From NCBI RefSeq assembly GCF_000017805.1, contig NC_009767.1, positions 5,438,001 to 5,502,000 of the forward strand: a stretch of 64,000 bases of DNA. Reading direction: 5' to 3'. The notes under the pieces were generated by a model. It was not told the origin of the DNA and searched no databases. It worked only from the letters and a program-made list of their open reading frames with translations. This stretch comes from Roseiflexus castenholzii DSM 13941 (lineage in GTDB: Bacteria; Chloroflexota; Chloroflexia; Chloroflexales; Roseiflexaceae). The position numbers were made by a program, and so were the translations under genes. Numbering within the stretch: the stretch's first letter is position 1; every line of letters starts with the position of its first letter. Below are positions 61,337 to 64,000 of the stretch, piece after piece.

Positions 61337-63073
61337 TCATCTCAAAACTAACCCGCCCTGGAACACAATGAACGCCGCCAGCCAGGCGATGGCGAATTGC
61401 CCCAGCAGGCTGACCAGCATCCAGGATGCGCCAAACTCGTGACGATTGGCCGCCAGCGCTGCCACACATGGCGTGTACAGGAGCACGAAGACCAGAAACG
61501 CCAGCGCTGCCAACGCTCCCTGACCGCCGCTACTCTCCATAAATCCGGCGCGAATAGCAGATGCCAGTCCTTCCGCTATCGGTTCTTCCTCCGCCTCGAC
61601 CAGATTGATGCCGATGATCCCTGGCAGAGCACGCAGCGCATCACCGACTGCTGCGCCAAAACCGCCGACGATGCCGGTCAGGTCGTTGGTGAGCGTCGCC
61701 GGTTCATCAGGCGGAGCAATTTCGCCCTCTGTGCTGCCATAGGCCTGCGCCAGCGTGCCGACGACCACCTCTTTGGCGATCAGACCGGTCACCAGGGCGC
61801 CGCTCGTTTCCCAGCGTCCGAAGCCGAGCGGTGCAAACACCGGCGTTACTCCGTTCGCAACCGCAGCAAACGCACTCTGATCCACCGGCGTTTCGGCGAA
61901 CCGCCCCTCACCGCCAACCGGAACAGCGAGCAGCAACCAGACCACGATGCTGGTCGCCAGAATAATCGTCCCTGCTTTGCGGATAAACGACGACGTGCGT
62001 TCCCACATCTGTCGCCAGATACTGCGGAGCGTGGGCATACGGTACGGCGGCAACTCCAGCACGAACGGCGCCTGCGGTTGATGGCGAAAAAGCGTGTGCC
62101 GCAGCAACGCCCCCATGCCTACCGCGACCGTGATGCCGGTGAGGTACAACCCGAAGATGACCTGACCTGCATGTGCCGGAAAGAAAACCATTGCAATCAG
62201 CACATACACCGGCAATCGCGCGCTGCAACTCATAAACGGCACGAGAAGACCGGTCAGAATCCGGTCACGGCGACTATCGAGCGTCCGCGTGGCGTAGATT
62301 GCCGGCACCGAGCACCCAAAACCGACAATCATCGGCAGAAAACTCTTGCCGTGCAGACCAAGCGCGCGCATCAACCGATCCATCACAAAAGCCGCGCGCG
62401 CCATGTAGCCAGAGTCTTCCAGCAGCGCCAGCGCAAAGTAGAGCGCCAGCAGCACCGGCACAAACGCCAACACGCCGCCGACGCCCGCCACAACGCCATC
62501 GACCATCAGCGACGCGACCCATCCGTCCTCCGCCCCGAACAGCGCCAGCAATGCCACGACCCACCGGCTGACCGGACCGCTCAACACACCATCGAGCCAG
62601 TCGACAAACGGCGCCGCGACATCCGTGGTCAGTTTGAACACTACCCACATGACCGCCAGAAAGATCGGAATCCCCAGCCAGCGATGCGTCACCACACGGT
62701 CGATGCGGTCGGAAAGGGTTACCGGCGCCGTAGATAGACGGCGCACTGCCTGTGTGGCAACCGTGTGAACGAAACGGTAGCGCTGATCGACGAGCGCAAC
62801 ATCCAGATCATCGCCGTAGACGGCGCGCAATCGTTCCAGGCTTTCATCGAGCGCCGCAACAGCGGCAGAACCGCCCAGGCTGCGGATGGCGTGCATTAAC
62901 GCCTCATCGCCTTCGAGCGCCTGGATCGCCAGCCAGCGCGGTGGGTAGGCATCAGCCAGGCCGGGTAGACGCGCGAACAGGTCCGCCAGACGGTCCAGTT
63001 CCGTTTCGATTGGCGGCGGATAGCGGAACGGCGCCGACGCCTGATGGAAGGAGCGATCAAGCGTTGTCATCAT
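61337..63073 (-). CDS. feoB: FeoB membrane domain as a separate gene
   Basis: A 578-residue ferrous iron transporter core. Residues 1-145 hold the region between G domain and membrane part; about 150-578 hold the Gate and core helices. KSFLPMIVGFGCSVPAIYAT and PFMSCSARLPVYVLIAMVFF carry the conserved Cys of FeoB, and FLVFVLLYTPCVAALAANRH the last. The GTPase domain is the preceding gene, which overlaps by four bases (ATGATG). Together they equal a normal FeoB in length (176 + 578). Confidence 0.92.
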   Translation of the reverse strand: MMTTLDRSFHQASAPFRYPPPIETELDRLADLFARLPGLADAYPPRWLAIQALEGDEALMHAIRSLGGSAAVAALDESLERLRAVYGDDLDVALVDQRYRFVHTVATQAVRRLSTAPVTLSDRIDRVVTHRWLGIPIFLAVMWVVFKLTTDVAAPFVDWLDGVLSGPVSRWVVALLALFGAEDGWVASLMVDGVVAGVGGVLAFVPVLLALYFALALLEDSGYMARAAFVMDRLMRALGLHGKSFLPMIVGFGCSVPAIYATRTLDSRRDRILTGLLVPFMSCSARLPVYVLIAMVFFPAHAGQVIFGLYLTGITVAVGMGALLRHTLFRHQPQAPFVLELPPYRMPTLRSIWRQMWERTSSFIRKAGTIILATSIVVWLLLAVPVGGEGRFAETPVDQSAFAAVANGVTPVFAPLGFGRWETSGALVTGLIAKEVVVGTLAQAYGSTEGEIAPPDEPATLTNDLTGIVGGFGAAVGDALRALPGIIGINLVEAEEEPIAEGLASAIRAGFMESSGGQGALAALAFLVFVLLYTPCVAALAANRHEFGASWMLVSLLGQFAIAWLAAFIVFQGGLVLR

Positions 63074-63600
63074 GCCACCTTTCGTGCGATCCGACGAACA
63101 TCAACCCCGGAGAGCAGCGTCGTCAGCGCCGCCTTCAGCGCCGCCAGCCCTTCTCCCTTGCTGGCAACGAGCGGCACAACCGGCGCCCCCAATCCTCTGG
63201 CGAGTGCATCGAGGTCGAGCGTCATACCGCGCGCTGCTGCCACATCCGTCATGTTCAACGCGACCAGAAGAGGCACACCGGTTTCAAGCAGTTGCACCGT
63301 CAGATACAGGTTGCGCTCCAGGTTTGCCGCGTCCACGACATTGATCACAAGATCGGGACGATCGCGCACGATGAAGTCGCGGGCGATCTGTTCCTCGAGC
63401 GAACGCGATGCCAGGCTGTACGCGCCGGGAAGATCGACAATCGTGACCACCCGACCGTCGAGGAGCAGTTGTCCCTCTTTCCGTTCAACAGTTTTGCCGG
63501 GCCAGTTGCCGACGTGCTGCCGCAGACCGGTCAGCGCATTGAAGATCGTGCTTTTGCCGACATTTGGATTACCGGCGAGCGCCACAATCGCCTCGCTCAT
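63070..63600 (-). CDS. feoB: FeoB GTPase domain as a separate gene
   Basis: A 176-residue G protein: G1 GNPNVGKSTIFNALTG, G2-region GNWPGKTVERKEG, G3 VDLPGAYSL, G4 NMTD, and the G5-like VVPLVASKGEG. It ends at the point where FeoB continues into the linker and membrane domain, which are encoded by the next gene. Its start shares one base with the feoA stop (TGATG). The separation could allow the GTPase to be made in a different ratio, but that is speculation. Confidence 0.92.
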   Translation of the reverse strand: MSEAIVALAGNPNVGKSTIFNALTGLRQHVGNWPGKTVERKEGQLLLDGRVVTIVDLPGAYSLASRSLEEQIARDFIVRDRPDLVINVVDAANLERNLYLTVQLLETGVPLLVALNMTDVAAARGMTLDLDALARGLGAPVVPLVASKGEGLAALKAALTTLLSGVDVRRIARKVA

Positions 63601-63851
63601 CAGGAAGCCCCCTTTTCCAGCACAGCGACGAGCAATGCCTGCGCCAGGGGATAGCCGAGCGCCAGGCGTGTATCGCCAACGGCAACCATCAGCGCGCTGC
63701 CGCTATCGGCGACAACCGACAACTCGACGCCGGGAACGAAACCAAGTTCTGCCAGACGGTGCGCGGTGCGCTGGCTGCCGCTGATGCCGACCAGTCGCGC
63801 GCGCACTCCCTGACCAACGAACATCAGGGGAAGCGTATTATGTGAGTGCAT
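63600..63851 (-). CDS. feoA: FeoA protein, second copy
   Basis: An 83-residue SH3-like protein: VRARLVGISGSQRTAHRLAE, LGFVPGVELSVVADSGSALM and VAVGDTRLALGYPLAQALLV are FeoA features. FeoA supports iron uptake by FeoB. ATG 63851 lies inside the end of the upstream feoA, overlapping it by 14 bases. The last ten residues go slightly past the usual fold. Confidence 0.88.
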   Translation of the reverse strand: MHSHNTLPLMFVGQGVRARLVGISGSQRTAHRLAELGFVPGVELSVVADSGSALMVAVGDTRLALGYPLAQALLVAVLEKGAS

Positions 63852-64000
63852 TGATCGGCTCCACGTAAATACAACGCGCATCGCTCTTGCGCAACGAGAG
63901 GTGATACCCTTTGATGGTCAGTTCGAGCGGATCGCCGAGCGGCGCCAGCCTTGTTAACGTAACCGTTTCACCGTGAACAAACCCCATATCGAGCAACCGC
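63838..64000 (-). CDS. feoA: FeoA protein, first copy (partial)
   Basis: The frame enters at the right edge and stops at 63838, giving 53 residues: RLLDMGFVHGETVTLTRLAP, GDPLELTIKGYHLSLRKSDA and RCIYVEP are the C-terminal two thirds of FeoA. It precedes the second feoA with an overlap, so the order is feoA-feoA-feoB(G)-feoB(membrane). Confidence 0.88.
   Translation of the reverse strand, partial: RLLDMGFVHGETVTLTRLAPLGDPLELTIKGYHLSLRKSDARCIYVEPINALT

Overview
The window is high-GC DNA that reads like a Roseiflexus-type member of the Chloroflexota. This is an inference from gene content: a menaquinone cluster, a chemosensory cluster without flagellar genes, the histidine phosphatase / DUF3090 / SCO1664-like triad shared by Actinobacteria and Chloroflexota, a split FeoB, and very heavy intergenic repeat loads. 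No rRNA, tRNA or CRISPR array was seen.

Layout. 0-11.1 kb (+): a chemosensory operon (CheW-like tail, a polytopic MCP, a CheA-REC hybrid, a CheY, CheB, and CheR-TPR). It runs directly into a partner-switching set: SpoIIE-type phosphatase, TPR protein, RsbW-like kinase, STAS antagonist. 11.5-13.5 kb: an exported protein diverging from a TetR regulator with a visible operator. 13.5-15.5 kb: a dense array of about 25 hairpin repeats. 15.6-21.6 kb (+): menF, menD, menB, menE, with repeat DNA read into the 3' end of menF. 21.9-24.7 kb: a phosphotransferase, a small membrane protein and a truncated LuxR regulator.

24.7-33.2 kb: a REP-associated tyrosine transposase (RAYT) flanked on both sides by REP-like hairpins with a 5' GTAG or GTAC foot. 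Then come a GNAT acetyltransferase, a CPBP protease, a histidine kinase and its response regulator, a 1.3 kb repeat array, a stand-alone receiver, and a TMEM175-like channel. The same hairpin families recur at 13.5-15.5, 25.6-26.1, 30.4-31.7, 50.0 and 60.9-61.3 kb, so the RAYT and these repeats plausibly form one REP/RAYT system.

33.3-49.2 kb (-): a defence island. Its core is a tightly overlapping type III (Cmr-like) operon in the order cmr1, SMC/OLD-like ATPase, TOPRIM-like protein, RAMP, Cas10/Csx11-like large subunit without a GGDD motif, cmr4, cmr5, RAMP. A second ATPase-TOPRIM pair lies just downstream. No cas1, cas2, cas6, CARF gene or array is in the window. Upstream in coordinate are a broken cmr1 fused to a broken NYN/LabA gene, a HEPN-like protein and a gamma-glutamylcyclotransferase-like protein. 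Minisatellites with 68-bp and 83-bp periods bound the island. The embedded ATPase-TOPRIM pair in an operon whose large subunit appears unable to make cyclic oligoadenylate is the best candidate here for an undescribed system.

50-56.3 kb (-): an operon with an Fe-S photolyase, a DUF2256 zinc finger, a photolyase FAD domain and a photolyase N-domain as separate genes around an acyltransferase, and a GH13 lipoprotein. 56.7-60.3 kb (+): histidine phosphatase, DUF3090, SCO1664-like kinase fold, ferredoxin-NADP reductase. 60.3-64 kb (-): a ferrous iron uptake set with two feoA genes, feoB split into GTPase and membrane genes, and a FeoC-like protein beyond a repeat array.
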